A stretch of 9,509 nucleotides of DNA from Candidatus Zixiibacteriota bacterium (GCA_024230695.1 JAAERC010000875.1:1-9509); one strand, 5' to 3'. Shown: positions 1 through 7,878, counted from the first letter of the stretch. The notes: generated by a model from the sequence alone, not told the origin. Program-made: numbers and translations.

Positions 1-486
1 AGATCTATGTCCCGAATGAGTTATATAAACTTCTCCGTCCTCAATGTCAATATCCATGTTGTTGCAATACTTAAAATTATGAAAATCACCAAAATGAATA
101 ACATGATGATCGTCATCATCGAAATCAAAATCAAAATCAAAATCAAAGTCATGGTCATAATCATAATTATAATTATAACTGTATTTTTGTTTACTATATC
201 TATGCCTATTATTTCGATAATAGTTTAGATTACTTAGTTCATTGTCCAACTGATCCAGCTCTAAATCTAAATCTTCCAATTCGTCGTCCAAATCATCAAG
301 CTCACCAAGGGCGTCCAAAGCTTCCAACGCCTCAAATCCCCTAAAGGAATTGTGAGAGCCATAATAAATCCCGCTACGCCCACTACTCTTAAAAACTGTG
401 CTGGTATTTTCTCCATCTGCCCAGGATGTGGCGCAAAATGCCAAAAGTAGTAATCCTACTAACAATGTAGTTATTGTTTTTTTCAT
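1..486 (-). CDS. Secreted acidic protein with Asp/aromatic tract, C-terminus cut by window edge
   Basis: An open frame runs from ATG (486-484) off the left edge, giving 162 residues with no stop. A good Shine-Dalgarno site (AAGGAGA, 500-494) lies about 8 bases before the ATG. Residues 1-23 form a Sec signal peptide: a KK start, a hydrophobic core LLVGLLLLAF, and a likely signal peptidase I site after SWA (21-23). Cys18 is preceded by Phe, so a lipobox is unlikely. Residues 52-87 are a very acidic Leu/Asp/Glu segment that may be helical. Residues 102-122 alternate aromatic and polar or acidic residues (YNYNYDYDHDFDFDFDFDF), followed by DDDDHH. The last visible part (MDIDIEDGEVYITHSG) looks like beta strands. 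The product is exported to the periplasm or cell surface. I do not recognise the family; a beta-rich DUF4097/DUF2807-type domain further on is possible but cannot be seen. The gene diverges from the kinase gene. Confidence 0.8.
   Translation of the reverse strand, partial: MKKTITTLLVGLLLLAFCATSWADGENTSTVFKSSGRSGIYYGSHNSFRGFEALEALDALGELDDLDDELEDLDLELDQLDNELSNLNYYRNNRHRYSKQKYSYNYNYDYDHDFDFDFDFDFDDDDHHVIHFGDFHNFKYCNNMDIDIEDGEVYITHSGHRS
124..147. repeat. Hexanucleotide tandem repeat (ATCAAA)x4
   Basis: Four perfect ATCAAA units sit inside the minus-strand gene and read TTTGAT (Phe-Asp) there. They are flanked by degenerate copies, GTCATGGTCATAATCATAATT, at 148-168. Because the unit is six bases, gain or loss of copies would change the number of Phe-Asp pairs without shifting the frame. 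Confidence 0.85.
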
Positions 487-555
487 CTTTTCTTCTCCTT
501 GATATGCTAATCTTATAAATTAATAGACGAGAAAAACGCTCAAATGTTGCGTTTG

Positions 556-579
556 ATAATATTTTTCATCAAATATTAT
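556..579. promoter_or_regulatory. Perfect 9-bp inverted repeat in divergent intergenic region
   Basis: ATAATATTT (556-564) and AAATATTAT (571-579) are perfect inverted copies separated by TTCATC. The repeat lies between the divergent starts of the secreted-protein gene (486, minus) and the kinase gene (684, plus), a usual place for an operator. The arms are entirely A/T in an AT-rich region, so chance is a real alternative. There is no T-run tail pattern typical of a terminator. I see no clear -35/-10 pair for either gene here; GATAAT at 641-646 is a possible -10 for the kinase gene. Confidence 0.35.
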
Positions 580-683
580 ATGGTAAATGGATACATTTTT
601 TTGTTGCCAATTAATTTGGCGAGAAGTATTTTTTTATCTCGATAATATTTTGAATAAAAAAGTTTTAATGGAGAGATTGTCAG

Positions 684-3278
684 GTGCCGGAAAATCATTC
701 AGATAATGACCGGACCGTTTCATTTGTTGCCCTTACTAAGGGTGTTAAAGTAGGTCATTACAAAATTATCAAAAAAATTGGCTCCGGCGGTATGGGCGAT
801 GTTTATCTGGCCAAAGACTCTAAATTAAACAGACAGGTGGCGCTGAAATTTCTACCGCCTCAATTTGCCTTTGACCGACAGCATAAGGCACGTTTCAGAC
901 GAGAGGGGCAAGCAGTTGCTAAACTGAATCATCCCAATGTAGTAACCATTCATGAGGTAAGTGAATTCGGCAGCCGACCATATCTTGTGATGGAATATGT
1001 TGGTGATCAAATTCTTGGTGATTTCTTCAAGAAAAAGGATTGTTCGTTAGATAAAATTGTCAAGCTGGCAATTCAGATTTGTTATGGATTAAAAGAGGCT
1101 CATAACGCTGGCATTGTCCATCGCGATATCAAACCATCCAATATTCTCATTGATAAATCCGGCTGTCTTAAACTGGTTGATTTTGGTCTGGCCACTATCG
1201 CCGGTTCGGATAAACTTACCAAAACAGGCTCAACCCTCGGGACTATCGGGTATATGTCCCCCGAACAGGTGGAAGGCCATGAAACCGACAACCGTAGCGA
1301 TATATTTTCATTTGGCGTTATTTTATACGAAATGCTGACCTGTCAGCGACCATTTAAAAAGGAAGGTGAGGCCGCGACATTAAAAGCAATTCTGGATGAC
1401 ACACCCGAACCACTGGCTCGCTTTAAGTCCGATCTACCAAACGATACCCAGAGAATAATCTCCAAAACCTTGGAGAAAAATGCTGAGAATCGCTATCAGC
1501 ATGTTGAAGATATCATTGTAGATCTGCAAAAACTTATCGATGACTCAAAACCGGGAATAGTACCATTTAATCGTTCCAAAGCTCCTTTGATCGTCGCCTT
1601 TGGCCTTATTTTTGCCGTAATTATGGTCGGCGGATATTTTATTTACGATCTCAGTCAGGAAACAACTTCGGCTCAGACCGAACTGGCTTTCAAAAACCAG
1701 TGGCAAAATTCTATCGCCGTTTTGCCATTCCGTGATTTTAGTCAGCAAAAAGATCAGGAATATTTCTGTGATGGCATGACCGATGTAATAATCGGCAAGT
1801 TAAGCCAATTAAAAGACCTAAAAATTATCTCTATGAGTTCAGTGATGCGTTATAAAAATCCCGAACGGAACCTCAAGGAAATCGGGCAGGAACTAAACGT
1901 CGCCACTATCCTTGAAGGGAGTATTCAAAGAGAGGGGGGAAGAGTCAGGATTACGACCCAGTTGATTAATGTCGCCGACGACGCCCATCTCTGGGCGCAG
2001 ACGTTCGATAAAGAATTGGAAAGTATCTTTGCCATACAGGATGAGATCTCCCGCGAAATTGTCAAAGCAATGGAAATTACTCTTCTTACTGATGACCAAT
2101 CAACTCTGGTCAAGCATCATACGGATAATTTGGAGGCTTACGATTTTTATCTACGAGGAAGACATTTTTGGAACAGACGCACAGAAGCAGATTTACTTAA
2201 GGCAATTGATTATTTCGAGAAGGCAATAAATCTTGACTCAAATTTCGCCCTAGCCTTTACTGGATTAGCCGATGCCTATGCAGTCCTTCCCGGTTATAGC
2301 AATTTTACCGATACAGAATGCTTACCCATTGCCAAAGAGGCAGCACAAATGGCTCTGTCGCTTGACGGCAATTTGGCTGAAGCTTATGTATCATATGCTT
2401 TTATCTTAGCGGATGAAAATAAACATGAACAAGCTGAAAAGGGATTTTTAAAGGCAATTAAACTAAATCCCGGATATGCTACTGCGCATCAATGGTATGC
2501 TTTGACATTGGATAAGATGTTCAGACCTGAAGATGCCTTGAAAGAATTGGAATTAGCATTTGAACTAGATCCATTATCATTAATAACTCTTATAAATCTG
2601 GCCAACAAAAAGGCTGAATTTTATGAATGGAATATTGCCGAAGAACTGATAAAAAAGGCAATTGAAATAGACCCTACCCGTAGTAATACATTAGGATGGT
2701 ATTCGTTCCTTCTTTTACGTCAGGGGCGTTTTGATGAATCTTTACAGATGATTGAAAAGGCAATGGAATTATCCCCGGAATATATTAACAATATATTCAC
2801 ATATGGTATAAATTATTTTTATCGCGGACAATATGATAATGCGCTTGAGCAACTTCATAAGGCCAAAAAGATTGATTCATCGGATATCCTTACTCGGATG
2901 CATTTGGGATTGACTTATTTCAAAAAAGGGATGTTTGCCGAGGCCAGAAAGGAATTTAGCTCTGATGCGTTACAGTCTTCAATGTGGGGAAATTATTTCA
3001 ATATTTGGATGGATGCAAGATTGAATCAAACTGATAATGTGACACAATATCTTATAAAAATTGAAAAGAATCCAAACGATATTACCTTTCCTCTTGCGGC
3101 CGTGGCAATGCTTTATGCAATTATTGATGATGATGAAAAGGTGTTCGAGTGGCTCAATAGAGCATATGAAGCACATGATTTCTATTTAACACTGATAATG
3201 CTTATTGAGGATTTTGATAAATATAAAAACAATCCAAGGTACCTGGCTCTTCTTGATAAAATGGGATTACCCCGCTAA
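684..3278 (+). CDS. Membrane Ser/Thr protein kinase with TolB-like and TPR sensor region
   Basis: This is an 864-residue PknB/Hanks-type kinase joined to an extracytoplasmic region. The kinase domain spans about 26-285: glycine loop GSGGMG (33-38), ATP-binding Lys55 in VALK, probable helix-C Glu74, catalytic loop HRDIKPSN (146-153), DFG (166-168) and the SPEQ form of the APE motif (192-195). All key residues are present, so it should be active. One membrane segment lies at about 300-322; basic residues precede it and acidic ones follow, placing the kinase in the cytoplasm and the rest outside. Residues about 341-465 match the TolB-like domain common in such kinases (SIAVLPF, EYFCDGMTDVI, ILEGSIQREGGRVRIT, HLWAQTFD). 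From about 485 to the end there are TPR-like helices (AIDYFEKAINLDSN, AIKLNPGYATAHQWYA, GQYDNALEQL), with a typical NNPRYLALLDKMGLP ending. The start is GTG with GGAGAG (670-675) 8 bases upstream. The 2H phosphoesterase gene follows after 6 bases, probably co-transcribed. The ligand and substrates are unknown. Confidence 0.92.
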   Translation: MPENHSDNDRTVSFVALTKGVKVGHYKIIKKIGSGGMGDVYLAKDSKLNRQVALKFLPPQFAFDRQHKARFRREGQAVAKLNHPNVVTIHEVSEFGSRPYLVMEYVGDQILGDFFKKKDCSLDKIVKLAIQICYGLKEAHNAGIVHRDIKPSNILIDKSGCLKLVDFGLATIAGSDKLTKTGSTLGTIGYMSPEQVEGHETDNRSDIFSFGVILYEMLTCQRPFKKEGEAATLKAILDDTPEPLARFKSDLPNDTQRIISKTLEKNAENRYQHVEDIIVDLQKLIDDSKPGIVPFNRSKAPLIVAFGLIFAVIMVGGYFIYDLSQETTSAQTELAFKNQWQNSIAVLPFRDFSQQKDQEYFCDGMTDVIIGKLSQLKDLKIISMSSVMRYKNPERNLKEIGQELNVATILEGSIQREGGRVRITTQLINVADDAHLWAQTFDKELESIFAIQDEISREIVKAMEITLLTDDQSTLVKHHTDNLEAYDFYLRGRHFWNRRTEADLLKAIDYFEKAINLDSNFALAFTGLADAYAVLPGYSNFTDTECLPIAKEAAQMALSLDGNLAEAYVSYAFILADENKHEQAEKGFLKAIKLNPGYATAHQWYALTLDKMFRPEDALKELELAFELDPLSLITLINLANKKAEFYEWNIAEELIKKAIEIDPTRSNTLGWYSFLLLRQGRFDESLQMIEKAMELSPEYINNIFTYGINYFYRGQYDNALEQLHKAKKIDSSDILTRMHLGLTYFKKGMFAEARKEFSSDALQSSMWGNYFNIWMDARLNQTDNVTQYLIKIEKNPNDITFPLAAVAMLYAIIDDDEKVFEWLNRAYEAHDFYLTLIMLIEDFDKYKNNPRYLALLDKMGLPR

Positions 3279-3284
3279 TATACT

Positions 3285-3809
3285 ATGTCTTTAATTGCAA
3301 TAAGCTATCCCGAATTAATTCAAAAAGATTTTGATTGGATTCAATCACTTCGTAAAAAATATGATAATGATGGATTTAATCTTTTAGATGCCCATGTCAC
3401 ATTTATATTCCCAACAGAAAAAATCAAACAAGACAAATTACTAAATCATATCCGTCCCAAAATCCAGAGCTTTCCGAAAATCGATATCGAGCTAATCCGT
3501 TTTAAATTATCCAATAAACTATTTCAAGGAAAATGGTTCATATTTTTGGTGCCAGAAAAAGGCAAAAAACAAATAACTGAATTGCATGATATTCTTTACA
3601 CAGATTTGCTTGCTCCTGAGCTAAGTATCGAATATCCATTTGATCCTCATATGACAATCGGTTGTCTGAAAAATAAAAATCAATGTTTGGATATAATTGA
3701 AAAATTGAATAAGAAGAATTTTTGCATTAAAGGCCACATAAGTAGCATAGATGTCGCCACTTATAAAAACAATCTTATAAGAACGATCGAGAAAATTAAT
3801 CTTAGCTAA
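3285..3809 (+). CDS. 2H phosphoesterase superfamily protein (2'-5' RNA ligase-like)
   Basis: This 174-residue protein has two His-hydrophobic-Thr motifs, HVTF (37-40) and HMTI (122-125), about 85 residues apart, as expected for the two-lobed 2H fold. Family members hydrolyse 2',3'-cyclic phosphates or 2'-5' bonds in RNA or nucleotides, or ligate such ends; the substrate here cannot be told. Length fits a single domain with no signal peptide or membrane segment, so it is likely cytoplasmic. The ATG lies 6 bases after the kinase stop with no convincing Shine-Dalgarno site, which suggests translational coupling to the kinase gene. glnS follows 87 bases later. A role in RNA end processing is a family-based inference; overall similarity beyond the two motifs looks low and was not tested. 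Confidence 0.78.
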   Translation: MSLIAISYPELIQKDFDWIQSLRKKYDNDGFNLLDAHVTFIFPTEKIKQDKLLNHIRPKIQSFPKIDIELIRFKLSNKLFQGKWFIFLVPEKGKKQITELHDILYTDLLAPELSIEYPFDPHMTIGCLKNKNQCLDIIEKLNKKNFCIKGHISSIDVATYKNNLIRTIEKINLS

Positions 3810-3896
3810 TAATCACCCAAATATTTAACTTGGCTATCCGTTATAAAACTGATAGATTTGCGGAAATTGATAATTTAAAATTGGAATAAAAACATT

Positions 3897-5591
3897 ATGA
3901 ATGAAAATGAAAATATAACATCAGATTTTATACGTGACATAATTTCAGAAGATATTAATAATGGAAAAAATGACAGTAGAATCCACACCCGATTTCCACC
4001 GGAACCAAATGGTTATTTACATATTGGTCATGCCAAATCAATCTGTCTGAATTTTGGTGTTGCCAGACAATTTAATGGAAAATGTAACTTGCGTTTCGAT
4101 GATACCAATCCAAGCCGGGAAGAGGTTGAATATGTTGATTCTATTAAAGAAGATATAAAATGGCTTGGATGGCACTGGGAGGACCGCCTCTTTTTTGCCT
4201 CTGATTATTTTGATACATTATATGAATATGCCATTAAACTCATTAATGATGGTAAAGCTTATGTTGACGACCTAAATGCCGAGCAGATCCGCGAGTATCG
4301 CGGCACCCTGACCGAACCAGGGAAAGAAAGCCCCCACCGCAATCGTACTGTTGAGGAAAATCTTGATCTTTTTGAAAAAATGCGCTCTGGCGAATGTGAG
4401 GATGGCCAAAAAGTCCTGCGGGCAAAAATAGATATGTCTTCTCCTAACTTAAATATGCGCGATCCGGTGCTTTATCGAATTCTACGAGCAACTCATCATC
4501 GTACCGGCGATACATGGTGCATCTATCCGATGTATGATTGGGCACATGGACAGTCTGATTCTCTGGAGGGAATTACTCATTCTCTTTGTGATATTAGTTT
4601 TGAGGATCACCGCCCATTGTATGATTGGTTCATTGAACAGCTCTATATTCATCATCCTCGGCAGATTGAATTTGCCCGTCTTAATATCAGTTATACCGTT
4701 TTAAGCAAACGCAAACTTCGGGAAATGGTCGAGAAAAATCTAGTCTCTGACTGGGATGATCCCCGGATGCCCACTCTTTCCGGTCTCCGCCGGCGAGGAT
4801 ATACTCCCGAATCGATTACAAATTTTTGCGATAAGATAGGAGTTGCCAAACGGGAAAGTATCGTTGATGTCGCATTGTTGGAACATTGTCTTCGTGATGA
4901 TTTAAATTATCGAGCCAAAAGGGTAATGGCGGTTTTGGATCCTCTCAAAGTTGTGATAGATAATTATCCGGAGAATAAAACCGAAGATATTGAAGCAATA
5001 AATAATCCTGAAAATGAATCTGATGGAACCAGGATGGTGCCTTTTTCACGCGAGATATATATTGAACGGAATGATTTTATGGAGGATCCACCAAAAAAAT
5101 TCTTTCGGCTCGCACCCGGCCGGGAAATACGACTCAAACATGCCTATTTTATCACTTGTAATGAAGTAATTAAAAATGACGACGGTGATATTGTCGAACT
5201 TCATTGTACTTATGATCCTGCATCAAAAGGCGGTGCCTCACCCGATGGTCGAAAAGTAAAAGGTACTTTGCATTGGGTGTCGGTGCAACATGCCATTGAT
5301 GCTGAAATACGTCTGTATGATCGTCTCTTTGTTAAGGAAAACCCACTGGAAGATGAAGATTTTACTGCCAATTTAAATCAAAATTCACTTGAGCTATTAA
5401 AGTCATGCAAACTGGAACCATCATTGGCGGAAGCCAAACCTGGCGAGTATTACCAATTTATGCGTCAGGGGTATTTTGGCGTTGACTCAAAAGACTCGAA
5501 ATCTGAAAAGATTGTTTTTAATCGAACCGTTGGATTACGTGATAGTTGGGCCAAAAAGCAAAACAAGCAAAAAGTCCAGAAAAAAAAATAG
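3897..5591 (+). CDS. glnS: Glutaminyl-tRNA synthetase
   Basis: This 564-residue class Ic synthetase charges tRNA-Gln with glutamine using ATP in the cytoplasm. The GlnRS signature is clear: [17 protein letters not shown] (32-48) with HIGH at 42-45, then LRFDDTNP (65-72), the substrate-site region [20 protein letters not shown] (210-229), and the KMSKS-like VLSKR (268-272). The C-terminal anticodon-binding beta-barrels follow ([34 protein letters not shown]). The PPEPNG and YDWAHG-type sequences separate it from GluRS. Length is close to the E. coli enzyme (about 554), with a Lys/Gln-rich tail ([10 protein letters not shown]). Its presence implies direct Gln-tRNA formation rather than sole reliance on GatCAB. 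The start ATG at 3897 has only a weak upstream GGA. It reads in the same direction as the kinase and 2H genes, so it may be the end of that transcript; no clear promoter was seen in the 87-base gap. Confidence 0.97.
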   Translation: MNENENITSDFIRDIISEDINNGKNDSRIHTRFPPEPNGYLHIGHAKSICLNFGVARQFNGKCNLRFDDTNPSREEVEYVDSIKEDIKWLGWHWEDRLFFASDYFDTLYEYAIKLINDGKAYVDDLNAEQIREYRGTLTEPGKESPHRNRTVEENLDLFEKMRSGECEDGQKVLRAKIDMSSPNLNMRDPVLYRILRATHHRTGDTWCIYPMYDWAHGQSDSLEGITHSLCDISFEDHRPLYDWFIEQLYIHHPRQIEFARLNISYTVLSKRKLREMVEKNLVSDWDDPRMPTLSGLRRRGYTPESITNFCDKIGVAKRESIVDVALLEHCLRDDLNYRAKRVMAVLDPLKVVIDNYPENKTEDIEAINNPENESDGTRMVPFSREIYIERNDFMEDPPKKFFRLAPGREIRLKHAYFITCNEVIKNDDGDIVELHCTYDPASKGGASPDGRKVKGTLHWVSVQHAIDAEIRLYDRLFVKENPLEDEDFTANLNQNSLELLKSCKLEPSLAEAKPGEYYQFMRQGYFGVDSKDSKSEKIVFNRTVGLRDSWAKKQNKQKVQKKK

Positions 5592-5595
5592 ATCC

Positions 5596-5610
5596 ATACC
5601 TTAATGGTAT
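5596..5610 (+). terminator. Weak hairpin after glnS
   Basis: ATACC (5596-5600) and GGTAT (5606-5610) can pair around a TTAAT loop just after the glnS stop. The stem is only 5 bp and no proper T-run follows (AGTTTCTGC), so it is a poor intrinsic terminator. No better one was seen before cheD. Confidence 0.2.
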
Positions 5611-5702
5611 AGTTTCTGCAATGAGAAATTAGTGATAATTAATATTTATTACAGTTAATCATCTGATAAGTTGGACGATATATTAGTATATTTCTGATTA
5701 TG

Positions 5703-5728
5703 AATTATCGGGAATTTTTGCATAATTA
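5703..5728 (+). promoter_or_regulatory. Upstream element shared by both cheD genes (copy 1)
   Basis: AATTATCGGGAATTTTTGC, then ATAATTA, lies 34-59 bases before the first cheD start. A near-identical arrangement lies before the second cheD at 7813-7843, differing by one extra T before CGGG, A/T changes and a 4-base insertion (CGAT). CATAAT (5721-5726) could act as a -10. The element does not match the FliA or sigma-54 spacing rules. It may be a promoter, an operator or a relic of duplication. Confidence 0.4.
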
Positions 5729-5761
5729 GAGTACTTTGAGAATACAAAATTAAGGTTTCAA

Positions 5762-6247
5762 ATGAGCATTAGTTATATTGGCAGAGGCGATATTGCCATT
5801 TCAAATACAAAAACCGATATTATAAAAACAATGTCTTTGGCTTCATGCGTTGGAGTGATGTTATATGACAAAGAGCTTGAAACTGTCGCAATCGGCCATG
5901 TCACCCTTCCCAATTCCAGTGTCAGAAGTGGAAACGATGGTGGCAAGCCGGCCAGATATGCAGACACTGGAATACTGCTTTTAGTTAAGGCTTTAATGAA
6001 AATGGGATCAAAAGGCGGGAAAAGTATCGTTGCAAAAATTGTAGGCGGAGCGCAATTAGAAGATGAAAACAAAACACTTAATTTAGGTGACAGGAATGTA
6101 GCGGCTGTAAAAAACATTCTTACTAAATGCGGCCTATCAGTATTGGCTGAGGATACTGGAAAAGAAATCACTCGTGTTATGGAAGTGAACGTAGGCAACG
6201 GAGAGATCATTTTATCCACACCTGGAAAACCTAAGTGGAAGATCTAG
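5762..6247 (+). CDS. cheD: Chemoreceptor glutamine deamidase CheD, copy 1
   Basis: The 161-residue product belongs to the CheD family, cytoplasmic enzymes that deamidate Gln (and can hydrolyse methyl-Glu) on chemoreceptors and often interact with CheC. Key residues are Thr23, Cys29 (in SLASCVGVMLYD) and His46 (GHVTLP). Their spacing of 6 and 17 equals the Thr21-Cys27-His44 arrangement I recall for Thermotoga CheD, so the catalytic site looks intact. KIVGGAQ (92-98) and NLGDRNV (107-113) are further family motifs. It is about 59% identical to the second copy at 7911-8396 by hand count, without gaps, and shares a KWKI end. ATG 5762 has AAGG 6 bases upstream. The gene stands alone after glnS and converges on the dipeptidase gene with a 16-base gap. 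No chemotaxis partner gene is in the window. Confidence 0.93.
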   Translation: MSISYIGRGDIAISNTKTDIIKTMSLASCVGVMLYDKELETVAIGHVTLPNSSVRSGNDGGKPARYADTGILLLVKALMKMGSKGGKSIVAKIVGGAQLEDENKTLNLGDRNVAAVKNILTKCGLSVLAEDTGKEITRVMEVNVGNGEIILSTPGKPKWKI

Positions 6248-6263
6248 TTTTTTAATACTGTTT

Positions 6264-7397
6264 CTATCCGCAAACATCTTTAAACAGACGCATAAAATTA
6301 CCACCCATTATCTTTTTGACTTCATTCTCTTTGTATCCACGCTCCAATAATTCGTTTGTAATATTTGGCATCCCAGTACAATCTTCAAGACCAAGTGGCG
6401 GGTTTGACATTCCGTCAAAATCAGAACCGATAGCAACACACTCGATTCCGCCCAGATTAATAATATAATCAATATGATCAACGACAGTTTTTACCGATGT
6501 TCTTTGTGGATTTGAAAAAGATTCAAATTCTGCGAGAATTGAAGCATGTTTTTTTAGTTCTGTATGTAATTTATCTTCACATATAGTTGATACAAATAGT
6601 TCTGATATTTTTTTGATCTCGTTTGGATATTTTTCCCTTAATTCAGTTGTACGCCTGTTTAGTTCCTGAGATAAAACAAAATAAATAAAAGTTACACCGA
6701 TAACGCCGCCTTTGTCGGCAAGCGCCTTAATTTGGTCATCCTTCATGCTCCGCCCGCTGGAACATAATGAATTGGCGCAGGAATGAGAGGCAACTACCGG
6801 TAATCGACTCTCCTTAATAACCTCATTTGCCGATGAGACTTCACAATGGGATATATCAATTATCATTCCCATTCTGTTCATCTCGGCGATAATTTCTCTA
6901 CCCAGTTTGGTGATACCATTAAAAGTAGGATTTTTGTCTGACCACGAAATACACCAATTAGTTGATTGTTCATGAACAAGTGTCAATAACCTGATACCTC
7001 TATTATAAAAATACCCAATGGTCTCAAAATCATTAGTAAGTGCAGTTCCACCTTCAATCGCCAGAACAGCCGCTATCTTTTTATCCTTATTGGCTTGTAT
7101 GGCCTGATTGGCCGTATGGCAAATGGAGATATTATTACTGTTTTTGGCAAATTCAGTTTTCAGGCAATTGATATAATCATTAACAACATCAAATTCTGAT
7201 TTACCTTTTTTATATTTATGAGCCAGGCTGGCAAAAACCTGTAAATCAACACCGCCATCAATTAATCGGGGAATATCTATATGATAATCTTTGTGGCGTT
7301 TTGATATATCGTACCCTCTTATCATCTGTAATACTGTATCGCAATGAAGGTCAGCCGTGAATATCATTTTTCCTGAAATGTCTGTTTGTCTATTCAA
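6264..7397 (-). CDS. Membrane dipeptidase family (M19) zinc dipeptidase
   Basis: This 377-residue protein belongs to the renal/membrane dipeptidase family (peptidase M19), dizinc enzymes that hydrolyse dipeptides and often accept a C-terminal D-amino acid. The zinc ligands are visible: His18 and Asp20 in DLHCDT, Glu115 in LAIEGG, His184 in IDISHCE and His205 in VASHSCANS. Catalytic Asp326 lies in IGSDFDGM. The C-terminus GYKENEVKKIMGGNFMRLF is typical. No signal peptide or membrane segment is seen, so it should be cytoplasmic, fitting peptide or cell-wall-fragment recycling. The TTG start (7397-7395) has GGAGAG (7408-7403) at 5 bases. An in-frame ATG at 7367 (residue 11) with AGGA just upstream is the alternative. 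An ATG at 7401 reads only three codons. The gene lies opposite to and between the two cheD genes. I see no functional link to them. Confidence 0.93.
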   Translation of the reverse strand: MNRQTDISGKMIFTADLHCDTVLQMIRGYDISKRHKDYHIDIPRLIDGGVDLQVFASLAHKYKKGKSEFDVVNDYINCLKTEFAKNSNNISICHTANQAIQANKDKKIAAVLAIEGGTALTNDFETIGYFYNRGIRLLTLVHEQSTNWCISWSDKNPTFNGITKLGREIIAEMNRMGMIIDISHCEVSSANEVIKESRLPVVASHSCANSLCSSGRSMKDDQIKALADKGGVIGVTFIYFVLSQELNRRTTELREKYPNEIKKISELFVSTICEDKLHTELKKHASILAEFESFSNPQRTSVKTVVDHIDYIINLGGIECVAIGSDFDGMSNPPLGLEDCTGMPNITNELLERGYKENEVKKIMGGNFMRLFKDVCG

Positions 7398-7577
7398 TCA
7401 TACTCTCCGGATATAATGTTTAATATCTATTGTAACTCAAAATTCACAATTTGGAATAAAAAAATATCAATATAACAGTAGACAAAAATATTCTATAATA
7501 GCCTAATTAAAACCTAAATAAGATTCCTAAATGACTTTTAAATTGAATTAAATAGTATTTTGAAACATGAGGTAGCT

Positions 7578-7637
7578 ATGGTTTTACATAAATTCGTTAG
7601 TATATTAGCAATACTGATTATATCTATATTACTTTAG
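7578..7637 (+). CDS. Possible 19-residue hydrophobic peptide, or start of a decayed gene
   Basis: ATG at 7578 is preceded by GAGG (7569-7572), 5 bases away. It encodes MVLHKFVSILAILIISILL and then TAG. The sequence resembles one short membrane helix or an N-terminal anchor. The -1 frame continues past the stop (7631-7708) with a less biased stretch (TLVTIYNANR, IHPDLDPIYR, TDLNR), so a one-base frameshift in a former gene of about 43 codons is possible. AT-rich DNA easily gives Ile/Leu-rich short ORFs, so this is a weak call without homologues. Confidence 0.25.
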   Translation: MVLHKFVSILAILIISILL

Positions 7638-7812
7638 TCACCATCTATAATGCCAACCGAATACATCCTGATTTAGATCCAATATACAGAACTGATTTAA
7701 ACCGGTGATTTCCTGATTGATTTATTGGAAATTATTGGTATTTTTTTGTTTGGTTTTACAAATGATGTAATCCCTTGTGACCCAGCACTATACTACAATT
7801 AAGTTTATTTGT

Positions 7813-7843
7813 AATTATTCGGGAATATTAGCCGATATAATTA
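7813..7843 (+). promoter_or_regulatory. Upstream element shared by both cheD genes (copy 2), with perfect -10
   Basis: AATTATTCGGGAATATTAGC (7813-7832), then CGAT and ATAATTA, matches the element before the first cheD. It contains a perfect TATAAT (7836-7841), but no good -35 lies 16-18 bases upstream; the CGGGAAT core occupies that stretch. This could be a promoter that depends on an activator or an alternative sigma factor. GCCGAT resembles the start of a FliA -10, but the matching -35 is absent at the required distance. Confidence 0.45.
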
Positions 7844-7878
7844 TTATATGTTTCATAATTAAAGGGGTTCTACACATT

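Noticed and set aside
124..183. CRISPR-like array
   Set aside because: Units are 6 bases and directly tandem without spacers; this is a coding microsatellite.
7..228. Plus-strand Ile/Lys-rich open frame
   Set aside because: It is the complement of the repetitive part of the minus-strand secreted-protein gene, which has a signal peptide and a Shine-Dalgarno site. The plus frame's composition is explained by the repeats.
5709..5722. Sigma-54 promoter in the CGGGAATTTTTGC element
   Set aside because: The GG and GC pairs are 8 bases apart in both copies, where sigma-54 requires 10.
5773..6219. Long minus-strand open frame across the first cheD
   Set aside because: It is antisense to a clear CheD with an intact active site, and a similar shadow (8012-8383) exists on the second cheD as expected for paralogues. 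It has no recognisable motif.
6215..6253. TCCAC/GTGGA stem followed by six Ts at the end of the first cheD
   Set aside because: The stem is only 5 bp with a 15-base loop, and 8 bases separate it from the T-run. Too weak for an intrinsic terminator.
7799..7838. FliA-type promoter (TTAAGTTT with GCCGATAT) before the second cheD
   Set aside because: The two parts are 24 bases apart, while FliA promoters need about 11. The octamer at the proper distance matches poorly.
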